Shown in pieces: positions 63,843 through 64,000 of a DNA stretch of 64,000 nt. Source of the stretch: Lucinisca nassula (lineage: Eukaryota > Mollusca > Bivalvia > Lucinida > Lucinidae). Numbering within the stretch: the first letter of the stretch is position 1; each line of letters starts with the position of its first letter. The DNA lies in NCBI GenBank assembly GCA_963580285.1, contig OY757011.1, positions 158,444,981 through 158,508,980 of the forward strand, in the 5' to 3' direction. The notes below the pieces were generated by a model. The model saw only the letters and a list, made by a program, of their open reading frames with translations, was not told the origin of the DNA and did no database searches. The position numbers and the translations under genes were made by a program.

Positions 63843-64000
63843 AAAATCATTTGTAATAAAAACCACATTCCCTTATATAAAGCGGGGTCTTCAAAGATGT
63901 TCGTGAACGTTCTATCTCATGGTTCGGTGTTTTTGATACAGTTTCTTGCCAAAATTAGAAAAAAATACATCCGTGTGATTCAGTGTTCTTTCATATCTTC

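Overview
The window is 64 kb of AT-rich, repeat-saturated eukaryotic nuclear DNA with no host gene that I can support. The tRNA-headed SINEs, palindromic MITEs, mariner and Tc1 relics, non-LTR retrotransposon tails and long GT/CA/GA microsatellites resemble a marine bivalve genome. That placement is inferred from the style of the repeats and was not checked by any search. A 200-base run of N (63228-63427) shows it is a scaffold.

The main discovery is at 15467-33466: one insertion of 18,000 bp flanked by a perfect 9-bp target-site duplication (aataaataa at 15458-15466 and 33467-33475). It splits the C-terminal reading frame of a non-LTR retrotransposon. The half-frame at 15093-15466 and the half-frame at 33467-33661 continue in phase if the insertion and one duplication copy are removed. 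The insertion starts and ends with inverted repeats that match at 110 of 112 bases. It has two long arms in opposite orientation built from the same ~59-bp satellite unit (left arm ~3.3 kb, right arm ~10.2 kb) and a ~4.3-kb loop of other repeats. This is the architecture of a giant foldback (FB/TU-like) DNA transposon, and a 9-bp duplication fits FB and Mutator-like elements. No transposase is visible in the loop, so it looks non-autonomous.

Layout. 1-15 kb: fragments of retroelement Fam-A (one copy retains the end of its coding sequence at 14096-14525), a mariner pseudogene (7785-8640), MITEs and SINEs. 15.5-33.5 kb: the foldback element. 33.5-34.2 kb: the rest of the split retrotransposon, its 3' UTR and (TTA)n tail. 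34-64 kb: a mosaic of nested short repeats plus a frameshifted Tc1-like transposase (46315-47135).

Names used below. Fam-A: retroelement tail and 3' UTR. Fam-B: palindromic MITE with core TGTGGGTACTCGTTAGAACC and termini CATCACGAAAACACGCC. Fam-C: ~300-bp repeat ending CGTTAAACCTCAAATCAAAC. Fam-D: hairpin MITE with TTAACCCAT ends and a GATCAGACGCCG hairpin. Fam-E: hairpin MITE with GGGCCCCGTCAAGCG ends. Fam-F: MITE with TTAAGGGGAATGGGAAC ends. Fam-G: MITE with CAGTAAAATTCCTATATTAA ends. Fam-H: CCGTCCG / AAGGTCAAGG tandem repeats. Fam-I: repeat with CTTGCATCAyTGGG and tail CGTTAAACACATAAC. SINE-1 to SINE-5: tRNA-headed or SINE-like families. For retroelements the strand given is the presumed sense strand (3' tail downstream). 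Boundaries of dispersed repeats were read by eye and may be off by 10-20 bp.
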